A DNA stretch of 64,000 nucleotides from an uncultured Thermogutta sp. Lineage in GTDB: Bacteria > Planctomycetota > Planctomycetia > Pirellulales > Thermoguttaceae. Both the position numbers and the translations under genes were made by a program. Of this stretch, positions 1 to 11,088 are shown in pieces (positions within the stretch are counted from its first letter, which is position 1; the number at the start of each line of letters is the position of its first letter). The DNA lies in the NCBI GenBank assembly GCA_937128505.1, contig CAKZMM010000084.1, positions 186,001 through 250,000 of the forward strand, written 5' to 3'. The notes below the pieces were generated by a model. It was not told the DNA's origin. It made no database searches and saw only the letters and a program-made list of their open reading frames with translations.

Positions 1-150
1 CTTCGGTCAGACTTTCACCTGCTGACTGAGTGGCTCAATCAGGAAATACTAACGATTGTACCAGGCATCGATCATGTAAACCGGTCGGGAAGCCGACCGC
101 TCAACCTAAAGCTTCACGAGAATATTCTGCGGAAGGTTAACCCATTTTAA
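1..150 (+). CDS. Possible C-terminal end of an upstream gene (5' truncated)
   Basis: The first reading frame is open from the window edge to a TAA at 148-150, giving 49 codons, while the other two forward frames close within the first 30 bases. The stop lies 16 nt before the groEL start, a spacing that would suit an operon. The residues (rich in Leu, Asn and His) do not match a family I recognise, and they are not GroES. An open stretch of this length can arise by chance, so the call is tentative. Confidence 0.3.
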   Translation, partial: LRSDFHLLTEWLNQEILTIVPGIDHVNRSGSRPLNLKLHENILRKVNPF

Positions 151-166
151 GTGAGGGTGGATAACC

Positions 167-1783
167 GTGGCCAAACAACTAATGTTCGAAGATCAGGCTC
201 GTAAGAAGCTTTTCGACGGCGTGGATAAGCTGGCCAAAGCCGTCGCAGTAACTTTGGGGCCTACCGGCCGAAATGTCATTCTGGACAAGACGTACGGTGG
301 TCCAACCGTTACCAAGGACGGGGTGACGGTCGCCAAGGAGATTGAGCTAGAGGACCGCTTCGAAAACATGGGGGCGAAATTGGTGAACGAGGTAGCCTCC
401 AAGACATCAGACATCGCCGGTGACGGCACCACCACGGCGACGATCCTTGCGCGCGCCATCTACCGTGAGGGCCTTCGGCATTTGACGGCCGGGGCCAACC
501 CGACGGCTTTACGGCGCGGAATCGAACGCGGGGTTCGTGCCGCGGTCGATCATCTTTACACAATTGCCAAAAAAATCACAAGCAAAGAAGAAATCGCCAG
601 CGTCGGTGCTATTAGCGCCAATAACGATCGGAAAATTGGCGAATTGTTGGCTGAGGCCATGGAAAAGGTCGGCAGCGACGGGGTGATCACTGTCGAAGAG
701 GGGAAATCTTCAGAAACCACCTATGAGATTGTTGAAGGGATGCAGTTCGACAAGGGGTACCTCTCCCCATACTTCATTAACCGTCTAGAGCACATGGATT
801 GTGTGTTCGAGGATGCCTATCTGCTCATTCATGAGAAGAAAATCAGTAACCTCCGCGACTTGATCCCCGTACTTGAACGGGTTGCCCAGACCGGTAAGCC
901 GCTCCTGATTATCGCCGAGGATGTCGAGGGGGAAGCCCTGACAATGCTGGTGGTCAACAAGCTCCGGGGCGTGCTCAACGTTTGCGCGGTAAAAGCGCCG
1001 GGCTTCGGCGACCGTCGCAAGGCGATGCTCACCGACATCGCGATCCTTACCGGTGGTACCATGATCAGCGAAGATCTGGGATTGAAGCTGGAGAATGTCA
1101 CGCTGGCACATCTCGGCAGAGCCAAGAAGATTACGGTCGATAAAGATTCGACCACAATCGTGGGAGGGGAAGGTAAACAAGAGGACATCAAGAACCGGAT
1201 CGCGCAGTTACGGCGGCAAATCGAGGAAACCGACAGCGACTACGACCGCGAAAAATTCCAGGAGCGCTTGGCGAAGCTTGCCGGCGGTGTCGCGGTGATT
1301 TCTGTCGGGGGTGCGACAGAAGCGGAAATGAAACAGACGAAGGGTCGGGTCGAAGATGCTCTGCATGCAACCCGGGCGGCCGCCGAGGAGGGAATTGTCC
1401 CCGGGGGTGGCGTTGCCTTGCTTCGGTGCCGTGAGGCTGTGGAGAAGGCTCGGCAAAATGCCCGGGGCGATGAAAAGCTCGGCGTAGATATTGTGTGTCA
1501 AGTCCTGTCCTATCCGCTGGAGCAAATTGCCGAAAACAGCGGATACGACGGCGCGGTCATTGTCGAAGAAGTTTTGCAGAAGCCAACCAACTTCGGCTTC
1601 GATGCTAATACCGGCAAGATCGTGGATATGTTTAAAGCCGGGATCATCGATCCGCTTAAAGTAGTGCGGATTGCACTGGAGAACGCGGCAAGTATCGCCG
1701 GCCTCATGCTCACCACAGAGGCCCTCGTAACGGACCTGAAAGACGAGGATAAAAAGAAGGCCGTCGAGGGAGCAGTGCGGTAA
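167..1783 (+). CDS. groEL: Chaperonin GroEL (60 kDa, Hsp60)
   Basis: GroEL is the ATP-driven double-ring chaperonin that folds proteins in the cytoplasm with its lid GroES. At 538 residues it has normal family length and is collinear throughout. The nucleotide-binding signatures LGPTGRN (about 30-36) and GDGTTT (85-90, with the catalytic Asp) are intact, as is the C-terminal equatorial GGGVALLR segment near 413. The GTG start at 167 follows a purine-rich GTGAGGGTGG stretch. The C-terminus stops at EGAVR and lacks the flexible Gly-Gly-Met tail of many GroELs; planctomycetes often carry several paralogues, so this may be one of them. No groES is visible. No CIRCE element is seen in the 166 bases upstream. 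dnaJ and grpE follow downstream on the same strand but are separated by long spacers. Confidence 0.98.
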   Translation: MAKQLMFEDQARKKLFDGVDKLAKAVAVTLGPTGRNVILDKTYGGPTVTKDGVTVAKEIELEDRFENMGAKLVNEVASKTSDIAGDGTTTATILARAIYREGLRHLTAGANPTALRRGIERGVRAAVDHLYTIAKKITSKEEIASVGAISANNDRKIGELLAEAMEKVGSDGVITVEEGKSSETTYEIVEGMQFDKGYLSPYFINRLEHMDCVFEDAYLLIHEKKISNLRDLIPVLERVAQTGKPLLIIAEDVEGEALTMLVVNKLRGVLNVCAVKAPGFGDRRKAMLTDIAILTGGTMISEDLGLKLENVTLAHLGRAKKITVDKDSTTIVGGEGKQEDIKNRIAQLRRQIEETDSDYDREKFQERLAKLAGGVAVISVGGATEAEMKQTKGRVEDALHATRAAAEEGIVPGGGVALLRCREAVEKARQNARGDEKLGVDIVCQVLSYPLEQIAENSGYDGAVIVEEVLQKPTNFGFDANTGKIVDMFKAGIIDPLKVVRIALENAASIAGLMLTTEALVTDLKDEDKKKAVEGAVR

Positions 1784-3719
<1,936 letters not shown>

Positions 3720-4067
3720 AAAACCTTAACTCTGAAAGCAGTAAAAAATCTGTAAACAGTGAAAAAACGCAGATCGTGCGGCATAAAACCTCACGCCATC
3801 ATGAAGCGTTAAGGAAATTGGAACGCGCGAAGCGCGGGGCATGAGGATACCTGAGAGAGTCGGAAGAACGACTCTTTAACCTCGCGGATTCTTCTTCCGA
3901 ATTCACCTTGGAGTAGAAAAAGAGCGGCGGCTGTACATGTAGATTTGTGCAGCCGAAGGTAAGTTCGTTGCCGGTTAAGTTTTACGGCAACTGACACACT
4001 TTCGCTCTTTATATCCATTGAAAACTCGGGTGAGGATTCAGAAGTTATCCGTGTCGGGAGTCGAAAT
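3720..4067. other. Gene-less spacer between dnaJ and grpE
   Basis: About 350 bases, A-rich at its start. I see no gene, strong terminator or repeat here. Confidence 0.5.
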
Positions 4068-4868
4068 ATGGCGGATCGAAAGCCGAGACGTTCTATACCG
4101 GAAGGTAAGCCTCGTCCGCAAGAGGAATTGCCTGCGGACGAACCGCCTGCCGATATTCCGCTGGGGGCACCCGCATCGGCACCAGTTTCTTCCGGCAGTA
4201 ACGAAACGCCTGCCTCAACAAACGTCAACGAATCAGCTAGGTCGTGCGCCCCCTCTTTGGAGGCTGGGGAGGATAGTATCTTGACTACCGAAGGTTCTGA
4301 GACTGGAGCGGCCGCCGAACATCCGCTGACGGCGCAGCTTCAGCAGTTGGAAGAGGAGCTGAAAGAGACTCGGGACCGTCTGCTTCGGGCCCATGCGGAA
4401 TTGGATAATTATCGGAAACGCGCGGCTCGCGAGCTCGAAGATCAGCGGCGTTATGCCGAGCTTACACTACTGCGGGACTTGATCCCGGTGCTGGACAACA
4501 TGCACCGAGCCGTACAGGCGGCTCAAAATGCGACCGATCCGCAGGGGCTCATTCAGGGCTTTCAAATGGTAACCGCTCAGCTCGAGGAAGTGTTGGCGCG
4601 GCACCATTGCTTGCGAATCGAGGCGGAGGGGCAACCCTTTGAGCCCCACTTTCATGAGGCTGTTGCTCAAGAACACAGTACCGAGGTCCCTGCGAATACG
4701 GTACTTCGGGTGCTACAGCAGGGGTATCGCCTGTTTGACCGGGTGGTGCGACCGGCGCGGGTGGTCGTCTGCTCAGGACCGCCCCCATCTTTCGGGAGCG
4801 CCACGAGGGAAAATCAGGACCCAAACGAAAATAAGAAAAATTTGGACCCAAATTCGCCAGGCAATTAG
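4068..4868 (+). CDS. grpE: Nucleotide exchange factor GrpE
   Basis: GrpE releases ADP from DnaK. The protein is long for the family (266 residues; typically about 190-210) because of a disordered Pro/Glu/Ser-rich N-terminus (about 1-85) and a Asn/Lys-rich tail. The diagnostic core is clear: a long dimerising helix (about 85-150) containing AHAELDNYRKRA at 109-120, and the C-terminal beta domain with the PFEPHFHEAV and GYRLFDRVVRPARVVV segments. It belongs functionally with dnaJ upstream, although the 350-bp gap makes a single transcript uncertain. The start follows an AT-containing stretch without a clear Shine-Dalgarno, so the exact N-terminus is less certain than the identity. Confidence 0.95.
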   Translation: MADRKPRRSIPEGKPRPQEELPADEPPADIPLGAPASAPVSSGSNETPASTNVNESARSCAPSLEAGEDSILTTEGSETGAAAEHPLTAQLQQLEEELKETRDRLLRAHAELDNYRKRAARELEDQRRYAELTLLRDLIPVLDNMHRAVQAAQNATDPQGLIQGFQMVTAQLEEVLARHHCLRIEAEGQPFEPHFHEAVAQEHSTEVPANTVLRVLQQGYRLFDRVVRPARVVVCSGPPPSFGSATRENQDPNENKKNLDPNSPGN

Positions 4869-5101
4869 GGAGTATTGTCAGAATACTGCGGCATAGTGGC
4901 TGACCTGATACGGGGCAATTGCCCGCCGCCGGTGCGTTTTTCCCAGATGCCCGGGCTTTGTCAGGCGATGCTCGGTCTTCGGCGGAGCTACCCTCAGTTG
5001 GGCGTCTCAATACACATGAACACGATTAAATGCGACAATATCGGGCGAATGATGCGTGGATGATCAGGCGACATGATGAGCTACTGAAGAGGAGGTGATC
5101 C

Positions 5102-5410
5102 ATGCCTACCTACGAATATCTGTGCGATGCGTGCGAGCATCAATTTGAACTTTTCCAGTCGATCACCGCAGAGCCGGTGAAAGTCTGCCCGGAGTGCGGC
5201 AAGCGGAAGGTCCGACGGCTCATCAGTCCAGGAGCGGGGATTCTCTTCAGAGGCTCCGGTTTTTACCAAACAGATTACCGGAGTGAATCTTATAAAAAAG
5301 CGGCAGCCGCCGAGAAAGGTTCCGATGGAGCGAGTCGCTCGAATGGCCAGGATGGTAAAAACGGAAATGGGAAGGCACGCTCCAAGGCCACGGCCAAAAA
5401 AGAAGCCTGA
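5102..5410 (+). CDS. FmdB-family zinc ribbon protein
   Basis: This is a 102-residue protein opening with [16 protein letters not shown] and a second knuckle [12 protein letters not shown]. The CxxC...CxxC pair defines the FmdB/CxxC_CXXC_SSSS regulatory zinc ribbon, found widely in bacteria as a small cytoplasmic protein of uncertain, possibly regulatory, role. The C-terminal half is low complexity (Lys, Ala, Ser, Gly, Asn). An exceptionally strong Shine-Dalgarno, AGGAGGTGATC at about 5091-5100, sits just before the ATG and fixes the start. The zinc protein yacG starts 37 nt after its stop in another frame, so the two are probably cotranscribed. Confidence 0.92.
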   Translation: MPTYEYLCDACEHQFELFQSITAEPVKVCPECGKRKVRRLISPGAGILFRGSGFYQTDYRSESYKKAAAAEKGSDGASRSNGQDGKNGNGKARSKATAKKEA

Positions 5411-5447
5411 TGCAAGAACGTCGATCGCGGCATGCAAGTCTCCGCAC

Positions 5448-5654
5448 ATGGAAACTCGGTGGCGATGCCCGATTTGTGACCGACTCTTCAACCCAAATCA
5501 CAGCGGGGCATTGCCGTTTTGTAGTTCGCGTTGTCGAGAGATCGACCTGGGACGGTGGTTGGAAGAACGATATCGCATTGAGGGTGAGAAGTTGAATGAA
5601 TCATCCCCAGAGTCAAGCCAACCAAACGCCGACAGCAATGGTCCGCCCGCGTAA
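5448..5654 (+). CDS. yacG: DNA gyrase inhibitor YacG (zinc-binding)
   Basis: YacG binds one zinc with four cysteines and in E. coli inhibits gyrase by binding GyrB. The 68-residue product starting at ATG 5448 reads METRWRCPICDRLF, then FCSSRCREIDLGRWL, the CPxC-x(n)-FCSxRCRxxDLGxWxxExY signature of the family, and the length matches (about 65). The frame is open further upstream to 5283, but that extension overlaps the fmdB-like gene and is basic junk in character. It follows the fmdB-like gene by 37 nt. Confidence 0.92.
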   Translation: METRWRCPICDRLFNPNHSGALPFCSSRCREIDLGRWLEERYRIEGEKLNESSPESSQPNADSNGPPA

Positions 5655-6229
5655 TAGCTTTCGGGCATTGCTGGATGCCCCGTCGGGACCTATTGCCGCA
5701 AGTCGCCTCTTCGATTAATCTGTCAGCTGGTTCATGCCAAGGTGCCTTAAAGCCGGCTGGGTCTAACCTTTCCAACACTTCGGCAGCATGTTGCCTGCAA
5801 CGATCCGAGGGTGAATGCGGTGCCGCCGCGGCTCTTGCCCGACGAAAGTCCCGGACCGGGGCATGACAGCCGCTCTTGTGGCCGGGCAACAAGGGCTGGT
5901 ATAGTAAGAATAGTAAGAAGTGTAGCAAGCTGGCTGCTTCGCTTTGGGTGACCCAGGCACGTTGAATCATCGAAGGAAAGCAGCCTTTAATTTTTGGCGA
6001 ACTTGGGTCGAGCGCACAAACTTTAACTTATGGCGGAAGCGAGTATCAAATAAGTCGTTTTTGACGGTTGGCGTCACAAAACTGATTGCGTATGACACAA
6101 GTCATAGGCCCGGCTTAATTCCCGGGTAGCGCGCACCGAACCTCCAGCGATATGATCCCTTGAAAGCGCGAGTTGAACACGTTAGTTTCTGACGCACTAT
6201 TAGCATAACTTCAAACGAGGGAGACTTTC
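5655..6229. other. Gene-less spacer
   Basis: About 575 bases with no supported gene. It includes a short duplicated TAGTAAGAA (around 5898-5917). Confidence 0.5.
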
Positions 6230-6319
6230 GTGGGCACTAAGAAAACAGGAAAGGGTAGACGAAAAATTGGGCGCAAAAAACGACGCATGCGTTCGAAGAT
6301 TCGCCATCGTAAGAAGTAG
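6230..6319 (+). CDS. Very small Lys/Arg-rich protein, probably ribosome- or RNA-associated
   Basis: A 29-codon ORF starts with GTG at 6230 and ends at TAG 6317-6319. A purine-rich CGAGGGAG ribosome-binding site ends about 6 nt before the start. More than half of the residues are Lys or Arg (segments KGRRKIGRKKRRMR and RHRKK), with a Gly-Thr-Lys N-terminus. Such composition and size resemble tiny ribosomal proteins (bTHX) or the AURKAIP1/COX24-domain peptides, but I cannot assign a family by eye. The good start signal and extreme composition argue that it is translated. Confidence 0.6.
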   Translation: MGTKKTGKGRRKIGRKKRRMRSKIRHRKK

Positions 6320-6483
6320 CGGTTTGGAAGATTGAGGTGACCGGTTGCCGGCCCAACGTCTTCCCTTTTTTCACCGTTACGCGGCCCAACTCAAAGGTCC
6401 TCTTTTGACGGGGTGACGATTTACGCAGGGGCGATCTAAGGCACAGCAATGACGCCGTCGGAATTAATCCCGCCGAGGGCAGG

Positions 6484-7233
6484 TTACGGTTCTGCCGTCA
6501 GATTGCCTGCTTCGTAAACGGCAAGATCGACAACCCGAGCGGTACGCACATGCCGCTGAATGACCCATCGCGAAAGGTTTACCCAAGCATGGCAGTAATC
6601 CAAAACGATGCTGTCGGCGGTCGCTACGGGGACTTGCGAGTCGATGAGCAGCGGGTCGGGGTTCGGCACAAGCTCTACAGACCAGTGCCAGCCATTTTCT
6701 GCGGCCACTTGCTCGATCAGCTTCTTAAGCCGTCCGCTGTTTGAAACGGGGCGATCCAGCAGCCAGCGGGCACTTGTACAACCTAACTCCGATAAGCTTT
6801 CTCCCACGAGATATAGCGCCGGAAGCGTCTCGGCCACTTTGCGATAGTGTCCGTGCATGCTGGCCATATCGCGGTAAGTGGAATCACACGCTGCCAGAAT
6901 GATCCCTCCGCCCAAAGCAGCCTCGACCGTAGTCAGTACATTGTAGCCGTCAATCCAGAGAGTGGTTCCTTGCGTTGCTTCAATCTCTAATCGGTGCTCT
7001 AAGCGTCTTCTGAGCTCTGCAATGGAGCAAGCCGAGCGCTCAACGGCGCGACGCTGTCGTGCGGTCAACCGAAAGCGATCCCCTACCAGGGCTAACGCCG
7101 AAGGGTTAACATACCCGCGCGAAAGAAGCCAACATAAATCCCTCGTGGCTTCGCGGAGAATCCCCCAAGTGCTGGGGGCAAAAAGTTGTTCATCTTCCGG
7201 GTGGGGGCCCCGGTGTGTGCGGCTATCAGGCAC
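6484..7233 (-). CDS. DUF434/DUF5616 domain protein
   Basis: This 249-residue protein has an N-terminal DUF434-like segment (about 20-75, with LLSRGYVNPSALALVGDRF and RQRRAVERS) followed by a DUF5616-like domain (about 90-230) beginning LWIDGYNVLTTVEAALGGG. The latter resembles PIN/NYN-like folds with acidic residues (IDGYN, LAACDSTYRDM), so a nuclease activity has been suspected for the family but the function is unknown. It lies apart from its neighbours on the minus strand. I am confident of the family and not of any reaction. Confidence 0.85.
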   Translation of the reverse strand: MPDSRTHRGPHPEDEQLFAPSTWGILREATRDLCWLLSRGYVNPSALALVGDRFRLTARQRRAVERSACSIAELRRRLEHRLEIEATQGTTLWIDGYNVLTTVEAALGGGIILAACDSTYRDMASMHGHYRKVAETLPALYLVGESLSELGCTSARWLLDRPVSNSGRLKKLIEQVAAENGWHWSVELVPNPDPLLIDSQVPVATADSIVLDYCHAWVNLSRWVIQRHVRTARVVDLAVYEAGNLTAEP

Positions 7234-7587
7234 GAGTCGCTACGCTTTTTGCTGGGTACGCTCTTAAAAGACCTGCCACAAAGCGTATGCCAATCGCTTT
7301 CTCGGTCTCGCAGTAACGATCCAGTTTGAGCGATGAATTCGGGGGTAACAGATTGCCACCTGTTCCTTCACAAGTCGCGAAACAAAAAAACACAAACACG
7401 CTTCAGAAGAGTATGCCGTTTTTCGTACCGCAGTAGGTGACCAACACCGATCGTATCGATCGATGGAGTCCCTTTCGCACACGGCCGACGGATACTATTT
7501 CCTCAAAACCCGAACTGTAATGGCTCCCTTCGGTAGCACCAAAAAACTTGTTCTGAGCCGGGCAGCGTACATTTTCGGTATCGTTGC
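7234..7587. other. Gene-less spacer
   Basis: About 350 bases. A minus-strand ORF (7264-7482) has no start signal or family features and was not accepted. Confidence 0.5.
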
Positions 7588-8070
7588 CTAGCGCTGATAT
7601 GTTCCCATCAGCTCGCCTTCGTCGATGATGTGACCAGAGATTTCCTTCATGAGACTTTTCTTGTCTTTCCCCGGTTCAATCACCGGTTTTCCATCCAGGG
7701 CATAGACACGAAAATAATATCGATGAACGCCGCTACCGGGTGGAGGCGCCGGTCCTCGATACCCGATCGTCTGACCAATCGTCCACGAATTTTTCCCTTG
7801 GAGAACCGTGACGGGGCTTTTCACCCGGGCTTCTTTCGGAATACCCTCGGGCAAGCCCGGTAACTCGGCCGGGATTTTGTACACCACCCAATGCACCCAA
7901 GGTTCGGGTGTGGGGGCATCGGGGTCCTCACAAATCAGCACAAGCTCCTTTGTCCCCTTCGGCAAATTAGACCACGAAAGAGGCGGCGAAATATCCTGCC
8001 CATCCCCCGTGTATTTTTGGGGGATAGGCGCCCCATGGGTAAAAGCGGTACTAGTGACTTGGATGGCCAT
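7588..8070 (-). CDS. YbhB/YbcL-type phosphatidylethanolamine-binding protein (PEBP)
   Basis: A 160-residue member of the bacterial PEBP (Raf kinase inhibitor-like) family, usually cytoplasmic ligand-binding proteins of unclear physiology. The ligand-pocket motifs are intact: DGQDISPPLSW (about 23-33), DPDAPTPEPWVHW (49-61) and GSGVHRYYF (about 113-121). I place the start at ATG 8070, which has GGGAGGAG 6-8 nt upstream; the frame is open for 23 more codons but that extension lacks homology. A second PEBP paralogue lies directly upstream on the same strand. Confidence 0.95.
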   Translation of the reverse strand: MAIQVTSTAFTHGAPIPQKYTGDGQDISPPLSWSNLPKGTKELVLICEDPDAPTPEPWVHWVVYKIPAELPGLPEGIPKEARVKSPVTVLQGKNSWTIGQTIGYRGPAPPPGSGVHRYYFRVYALDGKPVIEPGKDKKSLMKEISGHIIDEGELMGTYQR

Positions 8071-8296
8071 CGGCAACTCCTCCCATTTTACGCGTCGGAA
8101 CTGACCCTCACCCTTCGCTGACATCACCTGAGCTCGCACTATGCCAATCTTCGGAAATTTGATAGCCGCGACGAGATTTAGGGCTCTTCTGCCAAATCTC
8201 GACGCACCTTCACACCTTCATGGATGCAGGAATTTGGCGACCCTAATGCGTTACAACTTCGAACACGGTTCCGGAGAATCCCCGGACGAATTGGCA

Positions 8297-9112
8297 TCAG
8301 CGTTCATAAGTTCCAATCAATTGGGCAGTGGCCAAGGTGTGTCCTCGGATAGCTGCCAATAGCTCAAGTTTCGTCAAGCCGGGTTTCAATTCCAGTTTTT
8401 GGCTTAACGCATAAAGGGTGAAGATGTAACGATGCGGGCCACTGCCCCGTGGCGGAGCCGGCCCCCGATAACCGACCGTGCCCCAAGAGTTTTTGCCCTG
8501 AGCAGTCCCCGAAGGATCGTTCAGCCGCTCTTGTGGGGGAATCGCTTCCGACAGCCTGGTGCAATCGGGCGGGATCTGATAAATGACCCAATGCACCCAA
8601 GGCTCCGGGGCAGGCCGCCGTGGGCTCGGAGCATCAGGATCATCACAGATTAGAGCCAATTGCTGCGTTCCCTCAGGCCAATTACCCCAAGTTAAGGGAG
8701 GCGAGATATCCTGACCATCCGCCGTGAATTGGCGGGGGATCGGTTGCCCCGATTCAAACGCCGGGCTTCTTATGTACATCTTTCCAGCTCCAGGGTTCTC
8801 CTCAGTTGGCGTGCCGGAAGGTTCGCTTTCCCGGGCGGCCTGCATGCTGGAATTTGCATCCACAGATCTGGAATTTGCCTCCGGCGATATAGTCTGAGCG
8901 AGTTCCGGAGAAGCAAGAGGGGGGGTACCCGTTTCTAAAGCGGTTTCTTGGGGCACATTTGAAGTGCAGGCACCGCTGAAAAAGAAGAGGATCACAACCA
9001 GAATCACCACTTCCGGATGGCCCAGCAAAAATGCTGAGGTCTTCTCCCGCCGCCCGGAGCCGATATCCCACACCCAATCGGCAATCGTTGCCCGCTGCCG
9101 AACGGTTCCCAT
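8297..9112 (-). CDS. Putative lipoprotein with a YbhB/YbcL (PEBP) domain
   Basis: This is a paralogue of the adjacent PEBP gene with an export signal. The start at ATG 9112 has GGGAGGG about 7 nt upstream. Residues 1-50 hold a basic stretch and a hydrophobic helix (VVILVVILFFFSGAC) ending in a possible lipobox; Ser at -3 is non-canonical, so lipidation is inferred. A Ser/Thr/Pro/Glu-rich linker (about 50-105) leads to a full PEBP domain with DGQDISPPLTW, DDPDAPSP, PEPWVHW and GSGPHRYIF. It probably sits outside the cytoplasmic membrane. Tandem arrangement suggests duplication followed by relocation of one copy. Confidence 0.9.
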   Translation of the reverse strand: MGTVRQRATIADWVWDIGSGRREKTSAFLLGHPEVVILVVILFFFSGACTSNVPQETALETGTPPLASPELAQTISPEANSRSVDANSSMQAARESEPSGTPTEENPGAGKMYIRSPAFESGQPIPRQFTADGQDISPPLTWGNWPEGTQQLALICDDPDAPSPRRPAPEPWVHWVIYQIPPDCTRLSEAIPPQERLNDPSGTAQGKNSWGTVGYRGPAPPRGSGPHRYIFTLYALSQKLELKPGLTKLELLAAIRGHTLATAQLIGTYER

Positions 9113-9624
9113 GGCACAACCCTCCCACAAGCCAATGGGTTGGAACATGCCCCTCAATTTCTAAGGTATCGCAAGCATAACGGCAGGTCAACGCTTCCAC
9201 CCGGCGAGGCACAGCGCCGGTTTACGCGCAGTGGCACACCCCCCGACAGTCTTGTTTACGGCACATCTTATTCCAGCTTTGTATTCCGGCTTTTAAACAT
9301 CAGCCGGCTTCCTCGCGAGCTACAAATAGCTACAAGTATTTGCTGGGGGCGTATTGAATAGTTTTTGCTGGTGTCTGCCCCATCTTTACTTAACCATCTT
9401 TGCTTAACAGACATGTGCCGCTATTTCCTAGACATTTGCGCCCTTTATCAGCCCGGGTGTGCAAAACCACCATGAGCTGCTTTGTGAAGAAGACATAACC
9501 TACTGCGCCCCATAGACTTGTGCGTGGATGCCCTTGAGGAATTCCCCCAGTCAGTTCGCCCCGGATGCCCAAGCGCATACTGCGAGAATCAGGGCACAGT
9601 GCATGAATGAGAGGTTGGCGGAGA
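9113..9624. other. Gene-less spacer
   Basis: About 510 bases between the lipoprotein PEBP gene and the 3' end of rtcB, both on the minus strand. Contains a 14-bp tandem duplication at 9381-9408 (CATCTTTACTTAAC then CATCTTTGCTTAAC) and a 10-bp one (AGCTACAAAT/AGCTACAAGT) near 9319-9338. No gene seen. Confidence 0.5.
9381..9408. repeat. 14-bp tandem duplication
   Basis: Two abutting 14-bp units, 9381-9394 and 9395-9408, differ at one base. Confidence 0.7.
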
Positions 9625-11088
9625 TTACCCCTTCACTACCCCCAGAGGTCGAAGCCTTGCCACCTTCTTGGCCAACCCCGCACGTTCGACCACATCGACC
9701 ACCACGCTCACATCTTTGTAGGCTGCCGGTTGCTCTTCGGCCAAACCGGTACGGCTTCGCGCCTTGGCGATAATCCCCAGCTCGGCGAGCTCCGCGTCGA
9801 TTCGTCGCCCCTTAGCCTGCCGAATGGCTTCGTTTCGGCTCATCACACGCCCGGCACCATGACAGGCGGTGCCGAAGGCCTTTTCCATACTCCCCGGTTG
9901 ACCGACCAAGACCCAACTCGAGCGGCCCATATCCCCAGGAATGATAACCGGCTGACCCACGGCGCGGTATCGCGCCGCAATATCCGGATGACCCGGCGGA
10001 AAAGCACGCGTAGCTCCTTTTCGATGCACGCACACCGTCTTCTGTTTGCCGCCCACCTGATGCTTTTCGATCTTCGCGATATTGTGTGCCACATCGTATA
10101 CGAGGTTCATTCTGAGCTCTTGCCAAGGGCGACCGAAGAACTCTTCGAATGCCTCGCGCGTCTGCCACATCAAAAGCTGCCGATTAGCCCAAGCATAATT
10201 GGCCGCAGCACGCATGGCGGCTAAATACTTTTGCCCCTCGGGTGATCTGACTGGAGCACACGCCAATTGTCGATCCGGGAGGGAGATCCCGTATTTCTCC
10301 GGGGTGTTCCGAAATTCACGCAGGGCATCGTCACAGACTTGATATCCTAAGCCCCTTGAGCCGGAGTGAATCATAACACAAATTCCCCCCTCGCGCAGAC
10401 CAAGGGCATTCGCCACTTCGGGATCAAGCACCTCCTCAACCGCCTGAACTTCAAGGAAATGATTGCCGGAGCCGAGCGTCCCGCATTGATCTTCGCCGCG
10501 TTCCATTGCCTTTTGACTGACGGCGTCTGGATCGGCTCCCGCCATGCAACCGGATTCTTCGGTGCATTCGAGGTCTGAATCCGTTGCCCAACCTTTCTGA
10601 TGAAGGAATCGGACCCCCTCCGCCAAAATTCGGCGTAACTCGTGCCGGTTAAAACGATACGGTCCCCCCGTACCGACACCGGCTGGGATCCGCTTGAAAA
10701 GCAGGTTGACCAATTCTTGGATTCTTGGCTGCACATCTTCGCGCATTAGGTCGGTACGAACGAGCCGCACACCGCAATTGATGTCGTAGCCGACGCCGCC
10801 CGGGGAAATCACGCCTCCTTCTTCGGGATCTGTTGCACATACTCCGCCAATACAGAACCCGTAGCCCCAGTGAATATCCGGCATGGCCAAGCTAGCTTCT
10901 TGGATCCCGGGCAAAAAGGCAACATTTGCCACCTGCTCCGGGGCTTGGTCGGCACGCACTTGATCGATCAGCCTTTCCTCGGCAAAAATTCGCCCCTCTA
11001 CTCGCATTCCGGGTTTATAACTGGTCGGTATCCGCCAAACGCATTCATCTATTTGCTCCAAAGGACCGCTGAATCCTTGCTCGGCCAC
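9625..11088 (-). CDS. rtcB: RNA-splicing ligase RtcB
   Basis: RtcB joins RNA 2',3'-cyclic phosphate (or 3'-phosphate) and 5'-OH ends using Mn2+ and GTP, in tRNA splicing and RNA repair. The 487-residue protein carries the active-site signatures in order: PDIHWGYGF, DINCGVRL (metal-binding Asp/Cys), GTLGSGNHFLE, HSGSRGLG, VAHNIAK, KGATRAFPPG and TACHGAGRVMSR with the guanylylated-His context. I choose GTG 11088 as start because AGGAGGATGCAAA precedes it; eight upstream codons in frame include that ribosome-binding site. The form resembles the archaeal/thermophile type. No archease or RtcA gene is adjacent. Confidence 0.97.
   Translation of the reverse strand: MAEQGFSGPLEQIDECVWRIPTSYKPGMRVEGRIFAEERLIDQVRADQAPEQVANVAFLPGIQEASLAMPDIHWGYGFCIGGVCATDPEEGGVISPGGVGYDINCGVRLVRTDLMREDVQPRIQELVNLLFKRIPAGVGTGGPYRFNRHELRRILAEGVRFLHQKGWATDSDLECTEESGCMAGADPDAVSQKAMERGEDQCGTLGSGNHFLEVQAVEEVLDPEVANALGLREGGICVMIHSGSRGLGYQVCDDALREFRNTPEKYGISLPDRQLACAPVRSPEGQKYLAAMRAAANYAWANRQLLMWQTREAFEEFFGRPWQELRMNLVYDVAHNIAKIEKHQVGGKQKTVCVHRKGATRAFPPGHPDIAARYRAVGQPVIIPGDMGRSSWVLVGQPGSMEKAFGTACHGAGRVMSRNEAIRQAKGRRIDAELAELGIIAKARSRTGLAEEQPAAYKDVSVVVDVVERAGLAKKVARLRPLGVVKG

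Noticed and set aside
1-166. CIRCE (HrcA) operator upstream of groEL
   Set aside because: No TTAGCACTC-N9-GAGTGCTAA-like inverted repeat is present in this stretch.
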